Positions 54,260 through 64,000 of a DNA stretch of 64,000 nt are shown piece by piece. This stretch comes from Adenophora triphylla var. japonica (taxonomy: Eukaryota; Streptophyta; Magnoliopsida; Asterales; Campanulaceae), in NCBI GenBank assembly GCA_022495995.1, contig JAFEMH010002497.1, positions 218,501-282,500 of the forward strand, written 5' to 3'. Each line of letters opens with the position of its first letter. Position 1 is the stretch's first letter. The notes beneath the pieces are model-generated. The model was not told the DNA's origin. It ran no database searches and saw nothing but the letters and a program-made list of their open reading frames with translations. The position numbers and the translations under genes are program-made.

Positions 54260-55185
54260 GACCCGATCCTCACTCAGCTCAAGCAGACTCAGGCGAACAT
54301 TTCCCTTTAGTCTCTGCTCACCTCTTCATACCCTCACAAGCTCAAACTAAAGGAAAGTTTGGCCCGCACCATGGTCCCCATGGACGCAACTCCAGAAGAA
54401 GTAATCCAGATGATCGACAACATCATCGTCACCCTCACAGATTTGAAGCCTTCAGTCCACACTGTCAAGGCCTACGATTCTACTTCCCGCACAGTTCTCG
54501 GGATCGCTACTCTAAACATCTGGTTCGGCAAGCGGATGATCCCCACCGAATTCCGAGTGTTGGACATTCCAATCACTTTCACAGCCATCTTGGGGCGACC
54601 CTGGCTGCATCAAATGAATGGTGTGGCATCCACCCTTCACCAATGTATCAAGTTCATGCAAGGCAACGAGCTAACCACAGTCTACGGCGACAGCGTCACC
54701 ACCGAAGCGACCAGCACCAACGGCATTCCAATCAAGCACGATGACGACATGGCATTAACTGGATTCACACTGGAGACCTCCAAGATCCAAATATGCAATG
54801 TGGACCTTCCACTATTTCGGGACAAAATCCCTCCCGCCATGAAGATGATGAAACTCATGAACTTCATCCCGGGGTGGGGCTCGGCAAAAGGTTACAAGGC
54901 CAACACCAAGTCATTGAAGTCAAGGACCACACCACGATCCAGGGGCTCGGTTATGTGCCAACAACAGCTGACATCAGGAAAAACAACAGGCTCGCCCGCA
55001 CCAAGGCAGCAGCCCGCAAAAGGGGAACCTACAAAGGCATACCCAACCTCCGACCTTACAGTTTCGACCTCACCCACTACTTCGTCAAAGGAACTGACAA
55101 CAGAATTGAGGGAACTGACAGAGGAGCTGATGAAGACGAGAAAGCGATTACCCATCTGCTAGAAAGATTACCCATCTTTTCGTGA
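54260..55185 (+). pseudogene. Tat-C protease remnant lacking catalytic core
   Basis: DPILTQLKQTQANISL, a TAG (54308-54310) where Tat-B has Trp, then SLLTSSYPHKLKLK and NIIVTLTDL. At about 54443 this jumps directly to KPSVHTVKAYDSTSRTVLGI. Compared with Tat-B, 53 residues including D-N-G-S are missing. The later half is well kept (ILGRPWLHQMNGVASTLHQC), and the G-patch-like tail (GLGKRLQG, IQGLGYVPT) continues after a one-base shift near 54875. With no active site it cannot be a protease. Confidence 0.9.
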
Positions 55186-55585
55186 GATTACCCATCTTTT
55201 CGTGAGATTACCCATCTCTTAGAGAGATTACCCATCTTTTCGTGAGATTACCCATCTCTTAGAGAGATTACCCATCTTTTCGTGAGATTACCCATCTTTT
55301 CGTGAGATTACCCATCTTTTCGTGAGATTACCCATCTTTTCGTGAGATTACCCATCTCTTAGAGAGATTACCCATCTTTTCGTGAGATTACCCATCTTTT
55401 CGTGAGATTACCCATCTGCTAGAAAGATTACCCATCTTTTCGTGAGATTACCCATCTTTTCGTGAGATTACCCATCTTTTCGTGAGATTACCCATCTGCT
55501 AGAAAGATTACCCATCTTTTCGTGAGATTACCCATCTTTTCGTGAGATTACCCATCTCTTAGAGAGATTACCCATCTTTTCATAA
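55150..55585. repeat. Tat-C array 1: 20-bp unit
   Basis: About 21 copies of GAGATTACCCATCTTTTCGT and variants (CTCTTAGA, CTGCTAGA). AGAGAT-TACCC-ATCTCT dyads. In sense it corresponds to the Tat-A 20-bp array at 3423-3517. Confidence 0.95.
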
Positions 55586-56960
55586 GATCCTCTCCCGTTA
55601 TCTCCTCGTGAGATCCTTTCTCGTTATTCTCCCTCGTGAGATCTTTCCGTCATCTCCCTGCGAGATCCTTCCCCGAGATCTTGCATCTCGTTATCTCCTC
55701 GTGAGATCCTTTCTCATTATTCTCCCTCGTGAGATCTTTTCGCCATCTCCCCGTGAGATTTCTTTCCGAGATTCTGCATCTCGCCATCTCCCCGTGAGAT
55801 CCCTTTCCGAGATTCCGCATCTCTCCATCTCCTCATGAGATTCCTTTCCTGAGATTCCGCATCTCGCCATCTCCCCATGAGATTCCTTCCCGAGATTCCG
55901 CATCTCACCATCTCCCTGTGAGATTCCGCATCTCGCCATCTCCCCGTGAGATTCCTTTTCGAGATTCCGCATCTCGCCATCTCCCCGTGAGATTTCTTTC
56001 TGAGATTCCGCATCTCGCCATCTCCCCGTGAGATTCCTTTCCGAGATTCCGCATCTCGCCATCTCCCCGTGAGATTCCTTTCCGAGATTCCGCATCTCGC
56101 TATCTCCCCGTGAGATTCCTTCTCGAGATTCCGCATCTCGCCATCTCCTCGTGAGATTCCCTCTCGAGATTCCGCATCTCGCCATCTCCTCGTGAGATTC
56201 CTTTTCGAGATTCTACATCTCGCTATCTCCTCGTGAGATTCCTTTCCGAGATTCTGCATCTCGCTATCTCCCCGTGAGATTCCTTCTCGAGATTCCGCAT
56301 CTCGCCATCTCCTCGTGAGATTCCCTCTCGAGATTCCGCATCTCGCCATCTCCTCGTGAGATTCCTTTTCGAGATTCTACATCTCGCTATCTCCTCGTGA
56401 GATTCCTTTCCGAGATTCTACATCTCGCTATCTCCCCGTGAGATTCCTTCCCGAGATTCCGCATCTCGCCATCTCCCCGTGAGATTCCTTTCCGAGATTC
56501 TGCATCTCGCTATCTCCCCGTGAGATTCCTTCCCGAGATTCCGCATCTCGCCATCTCCCCGTGAGATTCCTTTTCGAGATTCCGCATCTCGCCATCTCCT
56601 CGTGAGATTCCTTTCCGAGATTCTGCATCTCGCTATCTCCCCGTGAGATTCCTTTCCGAGATTCCGCATCTCGCCATCTCCCCGTGAGATTCCTTCCCGA
56701 GATTCCGCATCTCGCCATCTCCCCGTGAGATTTCTTTCCGAGATTCTGCATCTCGCTATCTCCCCGTGAGATTCCTTTTCGAGATCCTACATCTCGCTAT
56801 CTCCTCGTGAGATTCCTTTTCGAGATCCTACATCTCGCTATCTCCCCGTGAGATTCCTTCCCGAGATTTCGCATCTCGCCATCTCCTCGTGAGACCCTTT
56901 CCTATTATTCTCCCTCGTGAGATCCTCTCCCGAGATTTCACCTCTCGTCATCTCCCCTAC
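55586..56960. repeat. Tat-C array 2: about 41-bp unit
   Basis: About 30 copies containing CGAGATTCCGCATCTCG (arms CGAGAT/ATCTCG, 5-nt loop) and CCATCTCCCCGTGAGATTCC. Minus-strand frames of over 150 codons are products of the repeat. Confidence 0.95.
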
Positions 56961-57340
56961 TCTTGGTAGTGGACACGTCAACCGACCCCCTCTCCCGAGG
57001 TCAAGTCCCAGTTAGTTTTCACTAACGCTCGTCTCCAGACGTTAAATTCTCAGTTAGTCCTCACTAACGTTCGTCTCCAGACGTTAAATTCTCAGTTAGT
57101 CCTCACTAACGCTCGTCTCCAGACGTTAAATTCTCAATCCCCAGTCGACGTTTGTCATTCAAACGCTCACTTCCTTCTCAAGTTGACGTTTGACATTCAA
57201 ACGCTAATTTACATCCCAAGTTGACGTTTGACATTCAAACGCTCATTTCCACCCCAAACCGACGTTTGACATTCAAACGCTCACTCCTGTCTTCGGACAT
57301 CAAATCACAATTCCGTCTCCTGACGTCAAAATTCCCATGG
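56961..57340. repeat. Tat-C arrays 3: 42-bp unit and LTR-type GTTTGACATTCAAAC repeats
   Basis: Three copies of CACTAACGCTCGTCTCCAGA... (about 57020-57140), then four GACGTTTGACATTCAAACGC repeats (57145-57280), which are the same kind as those in the LTR at 46717-46955. Confidence 0.85.
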
Positions 57341-57344
57341 GTTT

Positions 57345-57720
57345 TCACCAATGTTCACTTCCTCGGCAGCCGCAATAAGCCTGAACCCCAAGGCACGAAC
57401 GCCTTGCAACATTTCTCCTTCGACAGCCGCAATAAGCCCGAGCCCCAAGGCACGAACGCCTTTCAACAATTCTCCTTCGGCAGCTGCAATAAGCCCGAAC
57501 CCCAAGGCACGAACGCCTTGCAACAATTCTCCTTCGGCGGCGCAATGGCCGAACCCCAAGGCACGAACGCCTTGCAACAATTCTCCTTCGGCAGCCGCAA
57601 TAAGCCCGAACCCCAAGGCACGAACGCCTTGCAACAATTCTCCTTCGGCAGCCGCAATAAGCCCGAACCCCAAGGCACGAACGCCTTGCAACAATTCTCC
57701 CCGGCCGCCAGTCGTAAGCC
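57345..57720. repeat. Tat-C array 4: about 60-bp unit
   Basis: Six copies around CCCCAAGGCACGAACGCCTT with the dyad CAAGGC-ACGAAC-GCCTTG. Plus- and minus-strand frames are repeat products. Confidence 0.93.
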
Positions 57721-57724
57721 CGAT

Positions 57725-58080
57725 CGTCCCACCTCAGCGGCCATCAAGGTAAGCCCGCACAACAATCCCACTTCAGCGGCCATCAAGGTAAGCCCGCACA
57801 ACAATCCCTCTTCGGCCATCATCGAAACCTTCAAGACCATTTCCGTCGAACTCGGAACCTTCAAAACCATTTCCGTCAAACTCGGAACTTTCAAAACCAT
57901 TTCCGTCGAACCCGGAACCTTCAAGACCATTTCCGTCGAACTCGGAACCTTCAAAACCATTTCCGTCAAACTCGGAACTTTCAAAACCATTTCCGTCGAA
58001 CCCGGAACCTTCAAGACCATTTCCGTCAAACTCGGAACCTTCAAAACCATTTCTGTCGAACCCGGGACTTTCAAAACCAT
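57725..58080. repeat. Tat-C array 5: 30-bp unit
   Basis: A duplicated CAGCGGCCATCAAGGTAAGC segment, then about nine copies of AACCTTCAAAACCATTTCCG + TCGAACTCGG. Confidence 0.93.
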
Positions 58081-58810
58081 CTCTCTCGTGAGATTCACCC
58101 ATCTCCCTGCGAGATCCTTCCCCGAGATTTTGCATCTCGTCATCTCCTCGTGAGATTCTTTTCTATTATTCTCCCTCGTGAGAATCAGTCATCTCCCTCG
58201 TGAGATTCACCCATCTCCCTCATGAGATTCAGCCCATCTCCCTCGTGAGATTCAGTCATCTCCCTCGTGAGATTCACCCATCTCCCTCGTGAGATTCAGT
58301 CATCTCCCTCGTGAGATTCACCCATCTCCCTCGTGAGAATCAGTCATCTCCCTCGTGAGATTCAGTCATCTCCCTCGTGAGATTCACCCATCTCCCTCGT
58401 GAGATTCACCCATCTCCCTCGTGAGATTCAGCCCATCTCCCTCGTGAGATTCAGTCATCTCCCTCGTGAGATTCACCCATCTCCTTCGTGAGAATCAGTC
58501 ATCTCCCTCGTGAGATTCACCCATCTCCCTCGTGAGATTCAGTCATCTCCCTCGTGAGATTCACCCATCTCCCTCGTGAGATTCACCCCGTCTCCCTCGT
58601 GAGATTCACCCATCTCCCTCGTGAGATTCAGTCATCTCCCTCGTAAGATTCAGTCATCTCACTCGTGAGATTCAGCCCGTCTCCCTCGTGAGATTCACCC
58701 ATCTCCCTTGTGAGATTCAGCCCATCTCCCTCGTGAGAATCAAACCATCTCCCTCGTGAGATTCACCCATCTCCCTCGTGAGATTCACTCATCTCCCTCG
58801 TGAAGTTCAA
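58081..58810. repeat. Tat-C array 6: about 22-bp unit
   Basis: About 30 copies of CATCTCCCTCGTGAGATTCA with the dyad ATCTC-CCTCGT-GAGAT. Confidence 0.95.
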
Positions 58811-58849
58811 CCACGCCCTCGTAAGTTTCAGAAATCTTAGGTTCAGACG

Positions 58850-60080
58850 CCTCACAATAGTCTCCATTCAGGTTCGGATGCCTCGCAATGGTCTCACTTA
58901 GGTTCAGACACCTCACAATAGTCTCCATTCAGGTTCGGATACCTCGCAATGGTCTCACTTAGGTTCAGACGCCTCACAATAGTCTCCATTCAGGTTCGGA
59001 TGCCTCGCAATGGTCTCACTTAGGTTCAGACGCCTCACAATAGTCTCCATTCAGGTTCGGATGCCTCGCAATGGTCTCACTTAGGTTCAGATGCCTCACA
59101 ATAGTCTCCATTCAGGTTCGGATGCCTCGCAATGGTCTCACTTAGGTTCGGACGCCTCCTGATAGTCTCCATTCGAGAGTTCGGATGCCTCGCAATGGTC
59201 TCACTTAGGTTCGGACGCCTCCTGATAGTCTCCATTCGAGGTTCGGATGCCTCGCAATGGTCTCACTTAGGTTCGAGACGCCTCACAATAGTCTCCATTC
59301 GGGTTCGGATGCCTCGCAATGGTCTCACTTAGGTTCGGACGCCTCCTGATAGTCTCCATTCGGGTTCGGATGCCTCGCAATGGTCTCGCACTTAGGTTCG
59401 GACGCCTCCTGATAGTCTCCATTCAGGTTCGGATGCCTCGCAATGGTCTCACATAGGTTCGTACGCCTCACAATAGTCTCCATTCAGGTTCGGATGCCTC
59501 GCAATGGTCTCACTTAGGTTCGTACGCCTCACAATAGTCTCCATTCGGGTTCGGATGCCTCGCAATGGTCTCACTTAGGTTCAGGCGCCTCACAATAGTC
59601 TCCATTCAGGTTCGGATGCCTCGCAATGGTCTCACTTAGGTTTAGACGCCTCACAATAGTCTCCATTCAGGTTCGGATGCCTCACAATGGTCTCACTTAG
59701 GTTCGTACGCCTCACAATAGTCTCCATTCAGGTTCGGATGCCTCGCAATGGTCTCACTTAGGTTCGAGACGCCTCACAATAGTCTCCATTCAGTTCGGAT
59801 GCCTCGCAATGGTCTCACTTAGGTTCGGACGCCTCACAATAGTCTCCATTCAAGTTCGGATGCCTCGCAATGGTCTCACTTAGGTTCGTACGCCTCACAA
59901 TAGTCTCCATTCAGGTTCGGATGCCTCGCAATGGTCTCACTTAGGTTCAGACGCCTCACAATAGTCTCCATTCAGGTTCGGATGCCTCGCAATGGTCTCA
60001 CTTAGGTTCAGATGCCTCGCAATGGTCCCATTTAGGTTCAGACGCCTTCAAATAGTCTCCCTCGGGTTTAGACGCCTCCA
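58850..60080. repeat. Tat-C array 7: about 61-bp unit
   Basis: About 20 copies of a two-part unit, GTTCGGATGCCTCGCAATGG + TCTCACTTAG and GTTCAGACGCCTCACAATAG + TCTCCATTCAG. The two halves are diverged copies of each other. Confidence 0.95.
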
Positions 60081-60158
60081 AAACAGTCTCTCTTAGGACG
60101 AACTCCTCCTAATCATTCCCCACAGGTTGAGGCCCCTACCAATTTCCCTCACACCCGT

Positions 60159-60202
60159 GAACTACGATCGGCTTGATTCCCGCTCGGGATACGTAGGAAT
60201 CC
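60159..60202 (+). other. Conserved 3' module, LTR-proximal (Tat-C)
   Basis: GAACTACGATCGGCTTGATT, then CCCGCTCGGG, then ATACGTAGGAATCC. Same position and sequence as in Tat-A and Tat-B. Confidence 0.85.
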
Positions 60203-60307
60203 TTTTGCTAAGGGTCCAGCCATTTGACCGCCCAGGTCTCTCCATAAGGCATCCCCCGATTTGGATCCTTATCTTTTTCGACGACCCCACTTCCTTCGAA
60301 AGTGCCG

Positions 60308-60323
60308 TCGCCGAGGGGCTAAC
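60308..60323 (+). other. Tat-C polypurine tract
   Basis: GTCGCCGAGGGGCTAAC borders the 3' LTR. Confidence 0.8.
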
Positions 60324-62636
60324 TGTAAGTACCCAAATCCGGATCGTCAAAATCCGTTAAAAGTTAACCGGAACCCGTTAAGTTCCCCGTTCTCGAGTCA
60401 ACGAGACATCCCGGGACTGCCCCGTGCATCCCGACATCAAAGCGTACTCAACACACGTTATCACACGTAAAAGTATGGCTTTCCCCGAAAAACGTACTTT
60501 TCGGGGTCTTCCGGGATTAGATTTCCCGTTTTCGAGCGTCTCGACCTTCCGGAGGTCATAACTTCCTCATACGAACTCCGTTTTGGGCCCACCACATATC
60601 AAATCGAACGCGAGAACAAGATCTACGCATATGGCTAGTTCAATCAGGAAATATAGCCAATTTCAGGAATAGTCCGGCCGGACTCTTTCTGCAGCTTAAT
60701 TAATACGTGTCCAAAACGTGTCAAATTCAAGGCCAAATGACCAAAATATCCCCAAATGCAAGAGAGGTCCGGCCGGACTCTTTCTGCAGGGCAGAAACCC
60801 ATCAGGTTAAGCAAAGTAACCCACCATGCTATGTAAAGAAAACTTACCCACCAAGTTTCTCCTCCCTCCTCCTTCATTTCCACCCTATAAATACTCCCTC
60901 CTACTCTCATTTTTAACACACCAAATTTTCACTCCCTCTTCACCCCAAGCAAACAAGGCTTGTCTTTCTTCCGCTCTTCGGGGGCCCTCGTGCTACTCGT
61001 CGGCGGAATTCTCTACTCTTCGGGGGCCCTCGTGCTACTCGTCGGTAGATTCTGACCGTAGGCTAAACCGACACAAGTCGAAACGCTGCCCAAATCCCTA
61101 GGTTTCTAAACACCAAATAAAAGGGGAAACTCTGCCCAAACACTTCCGAAACACCTTTCAAACACCTTTCCGTATCCCGTATACGCCCACCGAGCCAAAG
61201 GAGCCGACCCTAGCCATAGGTAGCTCCCTCTCTCACTCTCAAAATGTAGACGCCTCTGTCTAACGGGGTCCGATACGTTTTAGCCCCTCGATCCTCTTCT
61301 CTTCCCGTAAGAGAAGTAATCTCGGGTTAAAACAACGTTCCGACCCCGTTCCGTTTACTTTTATGTCATTTACCAATTCCGGATCGTTTGATCCGTCGAT
61401 CGTCGTTTACTTTCCTGTCATTTACAATTCCGGACCGTTTGATCCGTTGATCGTCATTTACTTTCTGTCATTTACAATTCCGAGCCGATTGGCCTCGTCG
61501 ATCGTCATTTACAATTCCGAGTCGTTTGGCTCGTCGATCGTCATTTACAATTCCGAGTTGTTTGGCTCGTCGATCGTCATTTACGATTCCGGATCGTTTG
61601 ATTCCGTTGATACCGCACTTTAAATACTGTCATTTACAAGTCCGACCCGTTTGGATCGTGATAGTATTTACTTTTCAAAAGTCCGAGTCGCAACCCGATT
61701 CGTTGATCGTATATCATTTAATACGCATTTTTCCCGTAAAAATCGTTAACAATGTAATGCCCGGTTCAAAATCGGAGTTCGTCCGTCGAACTCTCTTTCA
61801 AAACGCGCGAAATGACATTTGGCCTCCAAACGCTCATCTTCAAACTAAAAGCCGCCATTTGACACTTAAAATCATTTAATACGCATTTTTCCCGTAAAAA
61901 TCGTTAACAATGACATTCCCGGTTCAAAAAACCGGAGTTCGACCTTCGAACTCCTTTTCAAACTCAAAATCGACGTTTGCCACGCAAACGCTCTTTTCAA
62001 ACTCAAAGTCGACGTTTGCCACGCAAACGCTCTTTTCAAACTCAAAGTCGACGTTTGCCACGCAAACGCTCATTTCAAACTCAAAATCGACGTTTGCCAC
62101 GCAAACGCTCTTTTCAAACTCAAAATCGACGTTTGCCACGCAAACGCTCATTTCTGTCTCAAACCGACGTTTGTCATTCAAACGCTCGTCTTTTCAAAAG
62201 TCACCTAATCAACGTTTGACATTCAAACCAAGATTAAGCTTGTCATTCAAGCCCCCATTTCAAAACACACACACACACACGTTTTCGAGAAAGGTAGAAA
62301 GACTCGTCATGCGAGGCGTTTCGGGCGATCTCGTAATACTCTACCCGAAACGTAACGTGACCTCCGAACCTAACAATCTCTGGTACTAAAAAGTTTTTTA
62401 CTCGTTTTTGCTACCAATAAAAATGATCCCCTGTTTTCAAAGCCTTTTCCTAAGTTTTTGCTACCAATAAAAACGACACCTTTTCACAATAGCCGTTTCT
62501 CAATGTTTGGGCTCAAAATACAAAACCGCGTGGCGACTCCTCATCATTTTCCTTCCCATGAAGCGAGGTCTCAGACACCAACCCTCCGCGAAAGACAACC
62601 GCGTTTCGCGTCCGCGCGAAATCCCGGGTAATTTCA
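60324..62636 (+). repeat. Tat-C 3' LTR
   Basis: 2313 bp, nearly identical to the 5' LTR. Its TATA position (60886-60893) reads TATAAATA where the 5' LTR has TGTAAATA. (CA)8 instead of (CA)11. Confidence 0.96.
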
Positions 62637-62641
62637 CCACC
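62637..62641. repeat. target-site duplication of Tat-C (right)
   Basis: ccacc, identical to 45073-45077. Confidence 0.95.
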
Positions 62642-64000
62642 TCCCTTTTTGCAGGTTGTTGATGCTGTTATCTTTGACCACTTCTCTTCCCTTTGATGCC
62701 ATCGCAGAAACTGGGTTAGGTGCCCGGTATCGGAATCCTCCACATCTGCTACTACTGCTAGCATTCACACCTGGGGTTTGATTAAAGAGCCTATTCTCGC
62801 TGCGAGTGCCCATTCCGACCATTTCTCTGAGATCTGGATACCAACCCTTTCCAATGGCCTCCCTTAACACCAGCTTCACGCACGACAGAAAAATATCTTT
62901 CTGATCCTGAAGGGGGATGGGCTCTGATAGCTCATTAAGCTTGGCATTCCACCGCTTATAGAATTCTGTGATCGACTCGTCATTCTTCTGAATGGTACCC
63001 ACTAGGTCATCTCGGGTAGTGCGCCACTCTAGGTTGCCTCTATACTTTTCCAAGAAAGTCTCGGTGATCTGGCTCCAGGTGGAACGACATTCTTGCTTCA
63101 AGGCTAAGAACCAAGTAAGCGCCGGTCCTTTTAAAGTCAGATGAAAATGAGACGCCATAAATTCGGGGGTGCAGCCCATTGCCCCCATTGTCATGATGTA
63201 AGTATCCACATGGGTCTTTGGGCAGGCTGTTCCATCAAAATCCATCTTTGGCATCTTGAACTAATGGGGCAGAGGCGTTACTTGAGCCGGGTCCACCACC
63301 TTGAGACCACTAGAACCCACAGTCAATCTATCGATTTGCTGCTGCATCTGCTTCAATAAAGTTGTCACTTCCGAAGTCAAACCCGGAATCTGGGGAATAG
63401 CAGGAACCACTGTTGAAGATGGCACTGGGAACTCAGGAGTAGATATAATGGGCAAAGCAGCCGAGGGAAGGCCGAAAGTACTGGGGACACTGATATTGCT
63501 ATCCAACAAACTGACTGAGCTAGGAATCCTGTTCCCGTACATGTCATAACCATTAAACTGAACACTGGGATTTTGGGGACTGAACTGTACTGACTGACCT
63601 CCAAACTGACCAAGGGCAGGAAATTCGGTACTTATGCAAGGAGCTGAATACGGGGTGGAACCATACAGATGCTGGGTGAGAGGAGAACACACTGTGGGCT
63701 GAGAGAAATTGCTCTGGAACTGGGACTGCGGAAACTGTGGAATATTGTCTTGACAAATCTGATTTTCTGAAAGACGATATTGACCATTCTGCTGCAGGTT
63801 GGACTGACCATACTGGTAACTGTCGGGGTACATACTGAACTGTGGTTGGGAATAGCCTGCTTGGAACTGAGATCCGTGCTGAGCCTGCGATGATGGGGCA
63901 TTGGGAGCTGGAGAGGAGGTCAGATCGAAGAAATTCGATGATTGGCCACCACTTTTGCTAAGACCCTGTTGAGCAACTTGGTTTTGCACTTGGGAAGTTG
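62642..64000 (-). pseudogene. Tat-B gag, N-terminal and capsid part
   Basis: A Gln/Ser/Pro-rich N-terminal region (QFQAGYSQPQFSMYPDSYQYG) ends LKVVDPAQVTPLPH. A TAG at 63261-63263 sits where the other gags have Lys in PLPPKFRMP, and the capsid then continues in the same frame: MPKMDFDGTACPKTHVDTYI, LKGPALTWFLALKQECRSTW, ITETFLEKYRGNLEWRTTRD, EFYKRWNAKLNELSEPIPLQ. It is cut at 62637 by Tat-C and continues at 45077. The gag start is right of the window or near 63990. Confidence 0.9.

Larger units (their letters stand above)
45078..62636 (+). mobile_element. Tat-C: non-autonomous Tat-lineage retrotransposon with gag, dead protease remnant and large tandem arrays
   Basis: A 17.6-kb element with LTRs of 2318 and 2313 bp, a primer binding site at 47398-47415, a polypurine tract at 60308-60323 and ccacc TSDs. 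It holds a leader array (48555-50300), gag (50754-52117), a displaced 3'-type segment (52118-53190), a protease remnant (54260-55185), seven tandem arrays (55150-60080) and the conserved 3' module. No RT, RNase H or integrase is present. The two LTRs differ by about 17 substitutions, three CA units and one A, under 1%. It is therefore a recent insertion despite having no enzymes. Confidence 0.95.
34150..64000 (-). mobile_element. Tat-B: Ty3/gypsy Tat-lineage retrotransposon, 3' part, interrupted by Tat-C
   Basis: Minus-strand order from the right edge: gag (64000-62642, then 45077-44427), protease (44426-43098), linker, RT (42236 to about 40990), RNase H, a second RNase H (40739-40104), integrase (40103 to about 39260), antisense DUF7745-like gene (37109-38678), tandem repeats, polypurine tract and 3' LTR (34150-35607). 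Two RNase H domains mark the Tat lineage. At least eight in-frame stops, one frameshift and an integrase deletion make it non-functional. The 5' LTR is outside the window. Confidence 0.92.

Noticed and set aside
55586..58150. Frames of 100-310 codons in Tat-C arrays 2-5, including a 310-codon plus-strand frame at 57221-58153
   Set aside because: Entirely tandem-repeat translations crossing different arrays, with no start context or domain.
55150..60080. CRISPR-like look of regular short repeats
   Set aside because: Repeats are contiguous or diverged copies without unique spacers, inside a plant retrotransposon.

Overview
This window is plant nuclear DNA and consists almost entirely of nested transposable elements. 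I recognise no ordinary host gene. Plant origin is shown by Tat-lineage Ty3/gypsy elements with an arginine-tRNA-type primer binding site, a Ty1/copia element, a CACTA element with TNP2- and TNPA-like genes, plant mobile domain (PMD), DUF7745-like and 'putative gypsy type transposon' proteins, a Stowaway-like MITE and (TTTAGGG)n repeats. A dicot is likely, but that is only inference.

Layout. (1) 1-30923: a minus-strand Ty1/copia element whose 3' part lies left of the window. Its gag is split by Tat-A (1084-18245, TSD gagcc), and its leader is split by a CACTA element (19373-29077, TSD aaa). Its 5' LTR is 29329-30923. (2) 30924-33877: the 3' end of an older minus-strand gypsy-type element (Gyp-0), with an LTR fragment, a polypurine tract and an antisense 'putative gypsy type transposon' gene. 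(3) 33878-34149: a fragment of an LTR in plus orientation. (4) 34150 to beyond 64000: Tat-B, minus strand, with recognisable gag, protease, RT, two RNase H domains, integrase, an antisense DUF7745-like gene and a 3' LTR, all riddled with stops. Its gag is split by Tat-C (45078-62636, plus strand, TSD ccacc). Tat-C has nearly identical 2.3-kb LTRs, a gag, a protease remnant without its catalytic core, no polymerase or integrase, and about 6.5 kb of tandem repeats.

Two patterns stand out. First, Gyp-0, Tat-A and Tat-B each carry a gene in antisense between pol and the 3' LTR (PF04195-like; PMD plus DUF7745-like; DUF7745-like). Those of Gyp-0 and Tat-A contain GT-AG introns readable only on the antisense strand. 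Second, each LTR family has its own short palindrome repeated 20-280 bp upstream of its TATA box. In Tat-A and Tat-B the same family-specific palindrome recurs in clusters of two or three about 120-210 bp upstream of the antisense gene start codons. This looks like a shared cis-element linking the sense LTR promoter to antisense-gene promoters. A role in regulation or anti-silencing is a hypothesis.

Tat-A has lost RT and both RNase H domains but keeps gag, protease and integrase. Tat-C has lost the whole polymerase and integrase yet is the youngest insertion with both LTRs in view. Mobilisation of such copies would need proteins from related elements.
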